A stretch of 64,000 nucleotides of DNA, taken from assembly GCF_001536285.1 (NCBI RefSeq), contig NZ_FAOZ01000002.1, forward strand, positions 372,001 through 436,000, read 5' to 3'. The position numbers and the translations under genes are program-made. Shown piece by piece: positions 31,437 through 39,421 of this stretch (its first letter is position 1; the number at the start of each line of letters is the position of its first letter). Origin of the DNA: Parafrankia irregularis. GTDB lineage: Bacteria > Actinomycetota > Actinomycetes > Frankiales > Frankiaceae. The notes under the pieces are model-generated. The model was not told where the DNA came from, searched no databases, and saw nothing but the letters and a program-made list of their open reading frames with translations.

Positions 31437-32033
31437 TCAGGTCCGTGCCGCCGCGCGCGACATCGTGTGCTCGACGACCGCGATCAGCGCGCTCTTGGTC
31501 GAGTCGCGGTTGCGCGCGTCGCAGGTGATGATCGGCACGGCCTGGCTGATCTGCAGCGCCTCCCGCACGTCCTCGATGGAGTGCCGAAGAACGCCGTCGA
31601 AGCAGTTCACCCCGATGACGAAGGGGAGCTGACGCTGCTCGAAGTAGTCGACCGCCGCGAAGCAGTCCGCGAGACGCCGGGTGTCCGCCAGCACGATCGC
31701 GCCGATCGCACCGCGGACGATGTCGTCCCACATGAACCAGAACCGGTACTGCCCGGGGGTCCCGAACAGATAGAGGATCAGGTCCTCGTCCAGGGAGACA
31801 CGGCCGAAGTCCATCGCCACGGTCGTGGTGGTCTTGTCAACGAGATGAGTGAGGTCGTCGACGTGTGCGCCGGCCTCGGTCATGACGGCCTCGGTGCGCA
31901 GCGGGACGATCTCGGACACGGAGCCCACGAACGTCGTCTTGCCGGCGCCGAACCCGCCCGCCACCACGATCTTGACCGATGTGGTGGCGACGGCGGAGTT
32001 GACCCGTCTGTGGTCAGAGCTTTCGAAGGCCAC
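31437..32033 (-). CDS. cvnD: Conservon small GTPase (CvnD-type)
   Basis: A Ras/MglA-like GTPase of 198 residues. The G1 loop is GGFGAGKTTF, the G3 region reads LFGTPGQ instead of the Ras DTAGQ, and a base-recognition region GVNCFDG precedes the helix with SIEDVREALQ. In Streptomyces, CvnD forms a membrane-associated complex with CvnA, B and C that is compared with eukaryotic G-protein signalling. GTG 32033 overlaps the end of cvnC by 20 bp, so the two are translationally coupled. It is the last gene of the set; no cytochrome P450 (CvnE) gene follows. Confidence 0.93.
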   Translation of the reverse strand: MAFESSDHRRVNSAVATTSVKIVVAGGFGAGKTTFVGSVSEIVPLRTEAVMTEAGAHVDDLTHLVDKTTTTVAMDFGRVSLDEDLILYLFGTPGQYRFWFMWDDIVRGAIGAIVLADTRRLADCFAAVDYFEQRQLPFVIGVNCFDGVLRHSIEDVREALQISQAVPIITCDARNRDSTKSALIAVVEHTMSRAAART

Positions 32034-32373
32034 TGAGAACCCTTTCGAGCAACGCGAGATCCGGCGCCTCATCGCGGTCCGGCTGCTGGTGGACGCGGAC
32101 GAAGCCTTCGTCCGCCATGTCGCCTACCAGGACGCGGGCGACCCCGAGAGGCACCCTCAGACCGGCGGCGATCTCAGCGATTGACCGCACCTGCCGGCAC
32201 ATGGCAGCGATGGTCTGCTGCTCCAGGTTGAGGCTTAGTGCCCGCTCCTCACCGAGCGGGGTTGTGAAGACGAGTGCCTCTATGGCGAGCTCGTAACGGG
32301 ACCGAGTCCGCCCACCGGTCATCGCGTAGGGGCGGACGACCGGTCCGGGCGCGTTCTCGGGATCGATGCTCAC
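32014..32373 (-). CDS. cvnC: Conservon DUF742 protein (CvnC-type)
   Basis: A 119-residue protein of the DUF742 family with a winged-helix-like C-terminal half. Recognisable parts are VVRPYAMTGGRTR near the N-terminus, SLNLEQQTIAAMCRQVRSIAEIAAGL in the middle and PLGVARVLVGDMADEGFV near the end. It is thought to join CvnB and CvnD at the membrane. GTG 32373 lies 25 bp after the cvnB stop. Confidence 0.93.
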   Translation of the reverse strand: MSIDPENAPGPVVRPYAMTGGRTRSRYELAIEALVFTTPLGEERALSLNLEQQTIAAMCRQVRSIAEIAAGLRVPLGVARVLVGDMADEGFVRVHQQPDRDEAPDLALLERVLSGLRKL

Positions 32374-32398
32374 CCTGACTCCCTGGACCTACCCACAT

Positions 32399-32821
32399 TC
32401 ACCGCGGAAGCGTTCCCTGCAGCTCGGCTCGCAGAGCCGGCGTGAGGACGTCCTTGGCACGGGTGACGAGCAATGCCATCTCGTAGCCGACAAGGCCGAT
32501 GTCACAGGACGGCGCGGCGAGTACCGCCATGCTGGCCCCGTCGCTGATGGCCATGATGAACAGGAAGCCGAGTTCCATCTCGACGACGGTCTGCGTCACG
32601 GCTCCGGCCTCGAACACCCGGGCGGCGCCGCCGGTGAGGCTCACCAGCCCAGAGGCGACCGCGGCGAGCTGGTCGGCCCGGTCCCGGGGGAAACCGTCCG
32701 AAACAGCCAACAACAGTCCGTCGGCGGAAACCACCACGGTGTGGGCGACGCCCGGAACCCGGTCAACAAAGTTGTTGATCAACCAGTTGAGGTTCTGAGC
32801 CTCGGTACTCACGGGTGTCAC
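32399..32821 (-). CDS. cvnB: Conservon roadblock/LC7 protein (CvnB-type)
   Basis: A 140-residue roadblock/LC7-domain protein, the class that regulates MglA-like GTPases. It contains LNWLINNFVDRVPGVAHTVVVSADGLLLA and LAAVASGLVSLTGGAARVF, both typical. GTG 32821 overlaps the cvnA stop by 4 bp and has AGGAGG 4 nt upstream. A second GTG at 32812 is possible. Confidence 0.94.
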   Translation of the reverse strand: MTPVSTEAQNLNWLINNFVDRVPGVAHTVVVSADGLLLAVSDGFPRDRADQLAAVASGLVSLTGGAARVFEAGAVTQTVVEMELGFLFIMAISDGASMAVLAAPSCDIGLVGYEMALLVTRAKDVLTPALRAELQGTLPR

Positions 32822-35800
32822 CGTTCCTCCTGCGCGTCACGTCGGGGGTTCCTCGTGGTGTCGACTCCGACATCACGTCCCTGCCGCACGCCCTGGTAGA
32901 AGCTGGCGAGCCGTCCACCGACAGCCTCTGGCGAGCGTGTCGTCGGCTCGGGGGGACGCCGGCGGGGCGCTGGTTCGGCGCTGCCGGGCACGAGATGGGT
33001 CATGGGAACTCGAACCGGTAGTCCGGACCGTGTGGTGCCGCCGGTGCTGGGCTGACGGAGCTGCTCCGCGGCCTTCCAGCCCTCGTCACCCGCCGAAGAC
33101 CAGGAGCCGTCGGCGGTCTGGCCGGCGGCCGGCCCGGTGGGGGTCAGACGCTGCGGCCCGGTCTGCGGCATCGGCCGCGGCGCCTGTGCCGCCGCGGGTG
33201 CCGGAATCCCGGCCCCTGGGCGGCGCATCCCCCGAGCGGGGGATTCGAGAAGGGGTTCGCCCCGCGTCGGTACCCGCGGTGCGGCCGCCGGTGGCATACC
33301 CGGTCGGGCTGGTGCCTGCGGCTGGGGCCGCCGTGGCAGAGGCGTCCCCGACACCGATGCGGCCGCTGGTCGGGCCGGGCCCTGACCGCGGACCGGGCCC
33401 GGGCGGACCGGGGCCTGCTGGCCGTTGGCCGCACCGTCGGCGGGCTCAGGTGTCCTGCGCTGGAACCAGGCCGAGACCGAATCGAAGATCGGCGTGGTGA
33501 GGGCGTCATCCCCCTCCTGCTCGTCCGCGACGATCTCGCCGGTGTCCTCTCCGCGCCCGAAGGCGGTCCGGGCGAGCGGGCCGCTCTGCGTCGGGTCCAC
33601 CCCCCGGTTGCTCCGGAAGGCCGCGGCGAGGTTCGGGCCGGTCTGGGGGAACGCGTCGTTCGGCTCGGGGCTGGGTCGGCTGGGCGCCCGGTTGAAGACC
33701 CCGCCCGGCCGCTGCAGAGCGTCGGTGTCCGGCTCGCTGTACATCTGGGTGGGGCCGGTGACCGGCCCGACGGGCAGCGGACCGGAGGGCGGTGCCTCGT
33801 CGTAGCGGCCATCCATGAGGGGGAAGCCGCCGGTGTCCGTGGAGAAGCCACCGGTGTCGAGGGAGTAGCCGCCGGTGTCTGTGGAGAAGCCACCGGTGTC
33901 GGCGAGGTCAGGGCCGGGCTCCGGTGCCTGTTCCAGCTCACGTCGCCCCGTTGGAGGCGCGTAGGCGCGGGGCTGCTCGCCGGAGTGCGGTCCGCCGTAG
34001 CCGGCGCCGTCGCGGTAGGGCAGCGGAAGCGGACCGGAGTTGAGGGCCTCCAGGGAGAACTCGCCGGAGTCCTCCGGGCCGCGCCCGTGCATCGGGTAGG
34101 AGCCGGTCGAGTCGCCGCCGCCTGGTTCGGCACCGGCGGGAGCCCGGTCAGAGGTGTTGTCCCGGTAGCCGCGAGGGTCACGCGCGTACTGGCCGTTGCG
34201 GTCGGACCGGTCGGATCGGTCGGACCGGGAGCCGTCGAACAGCGACGCCCCGCCGGGGGTGGCGAAGCCCCCGCTCGCCGGCTGCCCGAAACCGGGGTCC
34301 CGGCCGAGCCCGTTGCTGGCGGGCGCGTACGAGGAGCCGCCGGCCGCCGAGGCTGCCGCAGGATCCACGACGGGGCTGAAGTTCGTGGTCTGCAGGCCTG
34401 CTCCCAGCCCGTTGCGCTCGGGGGCAGGGGGTAGGGCGTTGCCGCGCGCGGGCGGGAGGGCGGCGGCGTCCCGACCACCCGTGCCCGGGCTGAGGGCGGC
34501 CGGGCGTGGGCCGCTCGGGGTGGCTCCGCTGTCACCGGTGACCAGCTTCGCTGGCAGCCGGACAACCGCGGTGATGCCGCCGGAGGCGGACTCGCGCAGC
34601 TGGACGCGGATGCCGTGCCGGCTGGCCAGCCGACCGACGGCGAACAGACCCATGGTCCGGGAGACGGAGACGTCGACGACCGGCGGGTTGGCGAGGCGGT
34701 CGTTGACCCGCTCGAGCTCCTTCGCGGGCATGCCGATGCCCTGGTCCTCGATCTCGATCATGGCGCCGGCACCCGGGCCGAGTGAGTGGCTGGAGACCAG
34801 GACGTCCGTGACCGGTGGGGAGTAGGACGTGGCGTTCTCGAGCAGCTCGGCGATCAGGTGGACGACGTCGCTCACACCGCTGCCGGCGATGGAGACCGGC
34901 GCGGCACCGGTCTGCTTGACCCGGGTGTACTGCTCCACCTCGGAGATGGCCGCGAGTACGACCTCGTTGACCGGGACGGGGTGGGTCCACCGCCGCGCGG
35001 TGTCCGTGCCGGCGAGAACCAGCAGCGACTCGTTGTTCCGCCGCATACGGGTGGCGAGGTGGTCGAGCTTGAAGAGGTTGGCGAGCTGGTCCGGGTCCTG
35101 CTCACGGTTCTCCAGATCGTCGATCAGGCGGAGCTGCCGCTCGACGAGTCCCTGGCTTCGCCGGGAGAGGTTCACGAACATCGCGTTGACGTTGTTCCGC
35201 AGGACGGCCTGCTCGGAGGCGAGCCGGACCGCCTCCCGGTGGACCGCGTCGAACGCCCGCGCGACTTCACCGATCTCCTCGTCGGAGTCGATACCGATCG
35301 GCTCGACGTCGTCGTTGAGGGTCTGATCACTGGAGTCGCGCAGTCGGCGGACGGCCTCGGGCAGCCGTCGGCCGGCGACGTCGAGTGCGGCCGTTCGCAG
35401 TGAGAGCAGCGGCCGGACCAGCGACCGGGCGACGACCACGGCCGCCAGCAGGGCGCTGGCGAGAATGAAGACGATCAGCAGACCGGAGAGCAGCGCGCCG
35501 CGCTGAATGCTGCCGCGCAGCTCGTCCACCCGATCATCGATGTCGTTGAACAGGGTGGCGTCCACCTCGGAGCTGAGGTTGATCCATTCCTGGGTGGCTC
35601 GAGCCCACTTCTCTGACGGCGGAGACGCGAGCTTTTGGCCAGTGGTGGCCTCGAGTATCTGCTCCGTGTAGAGATCAGTGCTCTTGATGTCCAGGCTCTC
35701 GTCGGGGTTGAGCTTCTCCCGGAAGCGGCTGAGCTGAGCGGGAGTCGCGTCTTCCTCGAACGCGCGGACCAACTCGATCCGCTGTGAGTGAGCGGTGAGG

Positions 35801-36618
35801 AACTCGCGGTAGTCATCGGTCGAGAATGGATCAGCGCTCAGGATGACGCTGTACGCGAGGGTCTGCGTCGTCGCGATTTCCTCGTTCGCGCGAACGAGGT
35901 GATCGGCGGCGTTGACGCTGCGCAGCAGCGTCGGATCGTCATTTCCCTGGGGGATCAGGACCACCAGGTCGATCAGGGAGGTGATCAGGGGCGAGTATGC
36001 GGCGCGCACCGAGCTCGGGTCCGCCATGGTGGTGCTGGCCTTGCGCAGGTTGGCCAGATGGCCCAGGGCGTTGGTGGTGTCACGCAGCGAGTTGCGGACC
36101 TCGGGCCCGAAGGACCCCTGGTGCCGCTTGACGATGTTCTGGTAGCTGGTGAGCGCGTCGTTCGTCGCCGTCTGCCGGGCGGCTACGGACGCCACGGCAC
36201 TGCTCCCGCTGCCGCCACCGCTGCTGCTGCCGCTGGAGGCGATCCTGCCGGCGGTGTAGGTCCGCTCCTCCTGCAGGGCGTGGACGAGGGTGGACGCCGA
36301 TCGGTTGATCTCGATGAGGTCGCGGATCCGGTTGACGTCCCGAGTGCTGGTCAGCACGGAGGCCGCCTGGATCGAGGAGTTGACCAGGATGGCCACGACG
36401 GGCACGGCGAGAATCGCGATCAGCTTGGTGCGTACCCGCCAGTTGGTCGGGTCGGTCACCGTCTGACGAAGGCCGCGCCCACCGGCTCGTTCCGGTCGTG
36501 GCGGCGTCGGGGGCTGGTCGCCGTGGTGTCCGTTGTCTTCCACGGACGAACCAGCGGCAGCCATGGGCGGCTGGTCTGTGGCCATGCCCGTGCTGCTGGC
36601 CATCGGTTGTCTGCGCAC
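32818..36618 (-). CDS. cvnA: Conservon sensor histidine kinase-like protein (CvnA-type)
   Basis: A 1266-residue membrane sensor. After a short cytoplasmic start come a first membrane helix (LIAILAVPVVAILVNSS), an outer nitrate/nitrite-sensor-like domain rich in helices, a second helix (LLSGLLIVFILASALLAAVVVA) and HAMP. Next is the conservon-type dimer region (FVNLSRRSQGLVERQLRLID) and an ATPase domain (ELLENATSYSPP, EDQGIGM). The last 500 residues are Pro/Gly-rich and probably disordered, with a DTGGFST repeat. The usual phospho-acceptor His of classical kinases is not obvious, as in other CvnA proteins. The start is uncertain: GTG 36618 (GAAGG close by) or ATG 36603. First gene of cvnABCD. 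Confidence 0.9.
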   Translation of the reverse strand: MRRQPMASSTGMATDQPPMAAAGSSVEDNGHHGDQPPTPPRPERAGGRGLRQTVTDPTNWRVRTKLIAILAVPVVAILVNSSIQAASVLTSTRDVNRIRDLIEINRSASTLVHALQEERTYTAGRIASSGSSSGGGSGSSAVASVAARQTATNDALTSYQNIVKRHQGSFGPEVRNSLRDTTNALGHLANLRKASTTMADPSSVRAAYSPLITSLIDLVVLIPQGNDDPTLLRSVNAADHLVRANEEIATTQTLAYSVILSADPFSTDDYREFLTAHSQRIELVRAFEEDATPAQLSRFREKLNPDESLDIKSTDLYTEQILEATTGQKLASPPSEKWARATQEWINLSSEVDATLFNDIDDRVDELRGSIQRGALLSGLLIVFILASALLAAVVVARSLVRPLLSLRTAALDVAGRRLPEAVRRLRDSSDQTLNDDVEPIGIDSDEEIGEVARAFDAVHREAVRLASEQAVLRNNVNAMFVNLSRRSQGLVERQLRLIDDLENREQDPDQLANLFKLDHLATRMRRNNESLLVLAGTDTARRWTHPVPVNEVVLAAISEVEQYTRVKQTGAAPVSIAGSGVSDVVHLIAELLENATSYSPPVTDVLVSSHSLGPGAGAMIEIEDQGIGMPAKELERVNDRLANPPVVDVSVSRTMGLFAVGRLASRHGIRVQLRESASGGITAVVRLPAKLVTGDSGATPSGPRPAALSPGTGGRDAAALPPARGNALPPAPERNGLGAGLQTTNFSPVVDPAAASAAGGSSYAPASNGLGRDPGFGQPASGGFATPGGASLFDGSRSDRSDRSDRNGQYARDPRGYRDNTSDRAPAGAEPGGGDSTGSYPMHGRGPEDSGEFSLEALNSGPLPLPYRDGAGYGGPHSGEQPRAYAPPTGRRELEQAPEPGPDLADTGGFSTDTGGYSLDTGGFSTDTGGFPLMDGRYDEAPPSGPLPVGPVTGPTQMYSEPDTDALQRPGGVFNRAPSRPSPEPNDAFPQTGPNLAAAFRSNRGVDPTQSGPLARTAFGRGEDTGEIVADEQEGDDALTTPIFDSVSAWFQRRTPEPADGAANGQQAPVRPGPVRGQGPARPAAASVSGTPLPRRPQPQAPARPGMPPAAAPRVPTRGEPLLESPARGMRRPGAGIPAPAAAQAPRPMPQTGPQRLTPTGPAAGQTADGSWSSAGDEGWKAAEQLRQPSTGGTTRSGLPVRVPMTHLVPGSAEPAPRRRPPEPTTRSPEAVGGRLASFYQGVRQGRDVGVDTTRNPRRDAQEER
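33818..33906 (-). repeat. 21-bp tandem repeat in the cvnA tail
   Basis: Four units of 21 bp encode DTGGFST, DTGGYSL, DTGGFST and DTGGFPL in a row in the disordered tail. Differences between units are few, suggesting recent expansion. Confidence 0.8.
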
Positions 36619-36803
36619 GTACCTTCGCAACCTCTCCGCCAGCCTCCCGGAACAGGTCGTACCAGGATGGCTCGGTATCGGGCCCGGATGTCCCTCACAA
36701 CGCACCTTAGCGGGACGTAGTGAGCATCCGAAAGGCGCCCACCGTACGCCCGTTGTGGGTCACGGGCCAGTTGTGGGCGGTTTGCGCCCGAGTTTGTCAC
36801 CGA

Positions 36804-36860
36804 TGCCCATCTCGGTGGGCACTGTGGGTCGAGCTGATCGATGGGTTGGCCGCATCGATC
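36804..36860. promoter_or_regulatory. Two adjacent operator-like inverted repeats
   Basis: A 6-bp arm repeat (N6 spacer) and an 8-bp arm repeat (N9 spacer), both perfect, lie 14 bp apart between divergent cvnA and guaA. They could bind a dimeric regulator of either gene. Confidence 0.4.
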
Positions 36861-37016
36861 GCGGGTGAGGACGTTCATGGACCTTTCGATGGGATCACGC
36901 ATCATGGACTTCGCGAGTCCTTCGCCGGTCGGTTCGTCCGGACGAGCCGAAGACGCCTCCAATGTGCCGCCGCCGGGCGACGCGTGCCACCCGGCACGCA
37001 TCCGCGTCGGCGTCCG

Positions 37017-37022
37017 TAGGCT
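37017..37022 (+). promoter_or_regulatory. Candidate -10 box of guaA (leaderless start)
   Basis: TAGGCT ends 6 nt before the GTG of guaA, with no ribosome site between. Confidence 0.45.
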
Positions 37023-37028
37023 TGATGA

Positions 37029-38633
37029 GTGAACGAGTCACCTCGTGGCAGCTATGGCTCCACCGATGCACATCCCGGATACGACACCGTTCTTGTGATC
37101 GACTTCGGCGCGCAGTACGCCCAGTTGATCGCTCGCCGTGTGCGTGAGTGCCATGTGTACTCGGAGATCGTCCCGTGGGATATGCCGGTCGCGGAGATCC
37201 TGGCTCGCCGTCCGGCAGCGTTGATCCTTTCGGGTGGCCCGAAGTCGGTCTACTCGCCGGGCGCCCCGCGGGTCGATCCGGCCCTCTTCTCCGCCGGGAT
37301 CCCGGTCCTCGGGATCTGCTACGGCCACCAGGTGATGGCCCAGGCGCTGGAGGGGACGGTCGCGCGTACCGGCACCGCCGAGTACGGGGCGACCCGCCTG
37401 CAGGTGAGCGACCCCGGAGTGCTCTTCGACGGGCTCGCCGTCTCCCAGCAGGTGTGGATGTCCCACGGTGACTCGGTGACGGCGGCGCCCCCCGGGTTCA
37501 GGGTGACCGCCTCGACCCCGTCGACGCCGGTCGCGGCGTTCGAGGATCCCGATCGTCGCCTCTACGGCGTGCAGTTCCATCCCGAGGTCGTCCACAGCGA
37601 GCGGGGGATGGACGTCCTGCGTCACTTCCTGCTCGCGGGAGCGGGCTGCCGGCCGTCCTGGACGATGCTCAACATCGTCGACGAGGCGGTCGCCGCCGTG
37701 CGCAAGCAGGTGGGCGGCGGTCGCCTCATCTGCGGTCTGTCTGGCGGCGTCGACTCGGCGGTGGCGGCCGCGTTGGTGCAGCGGGCCGTCGGGGATGCGT
37801 TGACCTGCGTGTTCGTCGACCACGGCCTGCTCCGGGCGGGGGAGGCCGAGCAGGTCGAACGCGACTTCGTCGCCTCGACCGGCGTCGAACTGGTGCACGT
37901 GAAGGCGGCCGACCGGTTCGCGGCGGCACTGGCCGGTGTCACCGATCCCGAGCAGAAGCGGAAGATCATCGGCCGCGAGTTCATCCGGGTCTTCGAGGAG
38001 GCCGCACGCGAGCTCGACGCGCGGGCCGAGGCCGAGGGCGCCAGGATCGGATTCCTTGTGCAGGGCACGCTGTATCCCGACGTCATCGAGTCGGGCTCGC
38101 CGACCGCGGCAAAGATCAAGTCCCATCACAATGTCGGTGGCCTTCCCGACGACCTGCAGTTCGCGCTGGTCGAGCCACTGCGCACGCTTTTCAAGGACGA
38201 GGTCCGCCACCTCGGCGAGGAACTCGGGCTCCCCGAGGAGATCGTCTGGCGCCAGCCTTTCCCCGGGCCCGGGCTGGCCGTGCGGATCATCGGCGAGGTG
38301 ACGCCCGAGCGGCTCGACATCGTGCGTGCCGCAGACGCGGTGGTCCGCGAGGAGATCCGCCGGGCCGGGCTCGACCGCGAGATCTGGCAGGTCTTCGCGG
38401 TGCTGCTCGCGGATGTTCGGTCGGTGGGGGTCCAGGGCGACGAGCGGACCTACGGTTGCCCGGTGGTTCTTCGTGCCGTGACCAGTGAGGACGCGATGAC
38501 GGCCGACTGGGCCCGGCTGCCTGCCGCGTTGCTGGAGCGCATCAGCAACCGGGTCGTCAACGAGGTGCCGCAGGTGAACCGGGTCGTCTACGACATCACG
38601 TCGAAGCCGCCCGGCACGATTGAGTGGGAGTAA
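37029..38633 (+). CDS. guaA: GMP synthase (glutamine-hydrolysing)
   Basis: It aminates XMP to GMP. The class-I glutaminase domain has the nucleophile loop GICYGHQ and the FHPEV histidine/glutamate. The ATP-pyrophosphatase domain starts with the P-loop [13 protein letters not shown] (about residue 236), and the C-terminal dimerisation domain ends KPPGTIEWE. It has 534 residues; the first 18 are a non-conserved extension. GTG 37029 has a TAGGCT box 6 nt upstream. It completes the IMP-to-GMP branch with guaB at 21.6 kb. Confidence 0.97.
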   Translation: MNESPRGSYGSTDAHPGYDTVLVIDFGAQYAQLIARRVRECHVYSEIVPWDMPVAEILARRPAALILSGGPKSVYSPGAPRVDPALFSAGIPVLGICYGHQVMAQALEGTVARTGTAEYGATRLQVSDPGVLFDGLAVSQQVWMSHGDSVTAAPPGFRVTASTPSTPVAAFEDPDRRLYGVQFHPEVVHSERGMDVLRHFLLAGAGCRPSWTMLNIVDEAVAAVRKQVGGGRLICGLSGGVDSAVAAALVQRAVGDALTCVFVDHGLLRAGEAEQVERDFVASTGVELVHVKAADRFAAALAGVTDPEQKRKIIGREFIRVFEEAARELDARAEAEGARIGFLVQGTLYPDVIESGSPTAAKIKSHHNVGGLPDDLQFALVEPLRTLFKDEVRHLGEELGLPEEIVWRQPFPGPGLAVRIIGEVTPERLDIVRAADAVVREEIRRAGLDREIWQVFAVLLADVRSVGVQGDERTYGCPVVLRAVTSEDAMTADWARLPAALLERISNRVVNEVPQVNRVVYDITSKPPGTIEWE

Positions 38634-39240
38634 GGCGATCGGTTTCGGTGTGGCCGGTGGTCCGCCGGCTACACCGCTGGACCGTCGGCGGGCGGTCTTG
38701 GCGTCAGGTGTTGGGGGTTACATGTCCCAATATTGCGGTCGGGCGTCGATCGTCGTTGGTTTTGTGTCGTTTCGTGACTGTTTGTGGGTTCGCAGTGGCC
38801 CGTCGGCATGGTGCATGGGCGACGATGCATTCTGCGGATGTCCGTCTGGAGGCTCTCCGGGGGTTGACCTCGGTGCGGACTTCATAGACCTGTCCGGCCT
38901 AGTCCGGTGCCATCGTGAGCCACCCGCACTCGGTCGGGACATAGGTTTGGTTGCGCCGGCGGATGGTATTCCCGCTCGGATGTTCGAGGCGACTTCATAC
39001 GATCCCGGCGGCCGGTGTTTTGTGTCGGGGAGTCGCCGCTCGGTGGCGATAAACCTCCGAAGCGATCCGGTGATTCACCGTGGGGAACATAGCGAACCGG
39101 ACATTACGGATATTTAGTGGAGTATGAGGTGCTGCCTTCGGTTCACAACGGCGATCGCGTCGGAGTGGAACCGCCCGGTGTCGGGCTGGTCGCGGGCGGC
39201 TCGGTCGCCCGGACGAAGCGTCCCCTGCCGGCCGGCCGGT
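38634..39240. other. Long intergenic region between guaA and the ilvA leader
   Basis: About 600 bp, clearly less GC-rich than its surroundings from 38700 on. A hairpin GTGT-g-GCCGG / CCGGC-t-ACAC (38648-38674) may terminate guaA. Open frames exist but lack ribosome sites and actinobacterial codon bias. No known RNA family was recognised. Confidence 0.4.
38648..38674 (+). terminator. Possible guaA terminator
   Basis: A 9-bp stem with one opposed mismatch and a 7-nt loop lies 15 bp after the guaA stop. Confidence 0.4.
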
Positions 39241-39269
39241 TTGACTACGTCCGCGCCGCGGCGCACTCT
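39241..39269 (+). promoter_or_regulatory. Candidate promoter of the ilvA leader
   Basis: TTGACT (39241-39246), a 17-bp spacer and CACTCT (39264-39269) stand 6 nt before a GTG. The -35 is near consensus; the -10 keeps the A at position 2 and T at position 6. Confidence 0.5.
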
Positions 39270-39275
39270 AGAGGT

Positions 39276-39305
39276 GTGCCGCTGTTCCTCATGGTGATTA
39301 CGTAG
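39276..39305 (+). CDS. Probable leader peptide of a transcription attenuator
   Basis: A 9-codon frame starting at GTG reads Met-Pro-Leu-Phe-Leu-Met-Val-Ile-Thr-stop. It lies 6 nt after a promoter-like -10 and has no ribosome site, so it would be translated from a leaderless RNA. Its last codons are for valine, isoleucine and threonine, and it carries two leucine codons. It is followed at once by a hairpin and then a terminator ahead of the threonine dehydratase gene, whose pathway makes isoleucine. Ribosome stalling at these codons could therefore control read-through. The frame is short, so this depends on context. Confidence 0.55.
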   Translation: MPLFLMVIT

Positions 39306-39335
39306 GCGCGCGACCGCCCGAGAGGGTCGCGCGCC
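39305..39335 (+). promoter_or_regulatory. Attenuator pause hairpin
   Basis: A perfect 11-bp stem (GGCGCGCGACC with GGTCGCGCGCC), 9-nt loop, starts in the leader stop codon. A ribosome stalled on the Val-Ile-Thr codons would cover its left arm. The freed GAGGGT (39322-39327) could then pair with GCCCTT (39338-39343) of the terminator. Confidence 0.55.
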
Positions 39336-39368
39336 AAGCCCTTCCGCCCATCGGCGGGGGGCTTTTTT
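39336..39368 (+). terminator. Intrinsic terminator ahead of ilvA
   Basis: AAGCCC-tt-CCGCC, loop CATC, GGCGG-g-GGGCTT, followed by six T. A U-run terminator is rare in this window, and it stands before, not after, a gene. Confidence 0.8.
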
Positions 39369-39421
39369 GTTTGCCGCGGCCGCAGGGGTGAGGTGGCCGC
39401 CGAGCCACCAGGAGAGTGTCG

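Larger units (their letters stand above)
36619..37028. other. Divergent region between cvnA and guaA
   Basis: About 410 bp without a gene. It contains two symmetrical motifs: TGCCCA-N6-TGGGCA (36804-36821) and GATCGATG-N9-CATCGATC (36836-36860). A TAGGCT box stands 6 nt before guaA. Confidence 0.5.

Noticed and set aside
38620-39117. 165-codon frame after guaA
   Set aside because: It begins inside guaA, lies in a less GC-rich stretch, lacks a ribosome site and has non-actinobacterial third-codon use.
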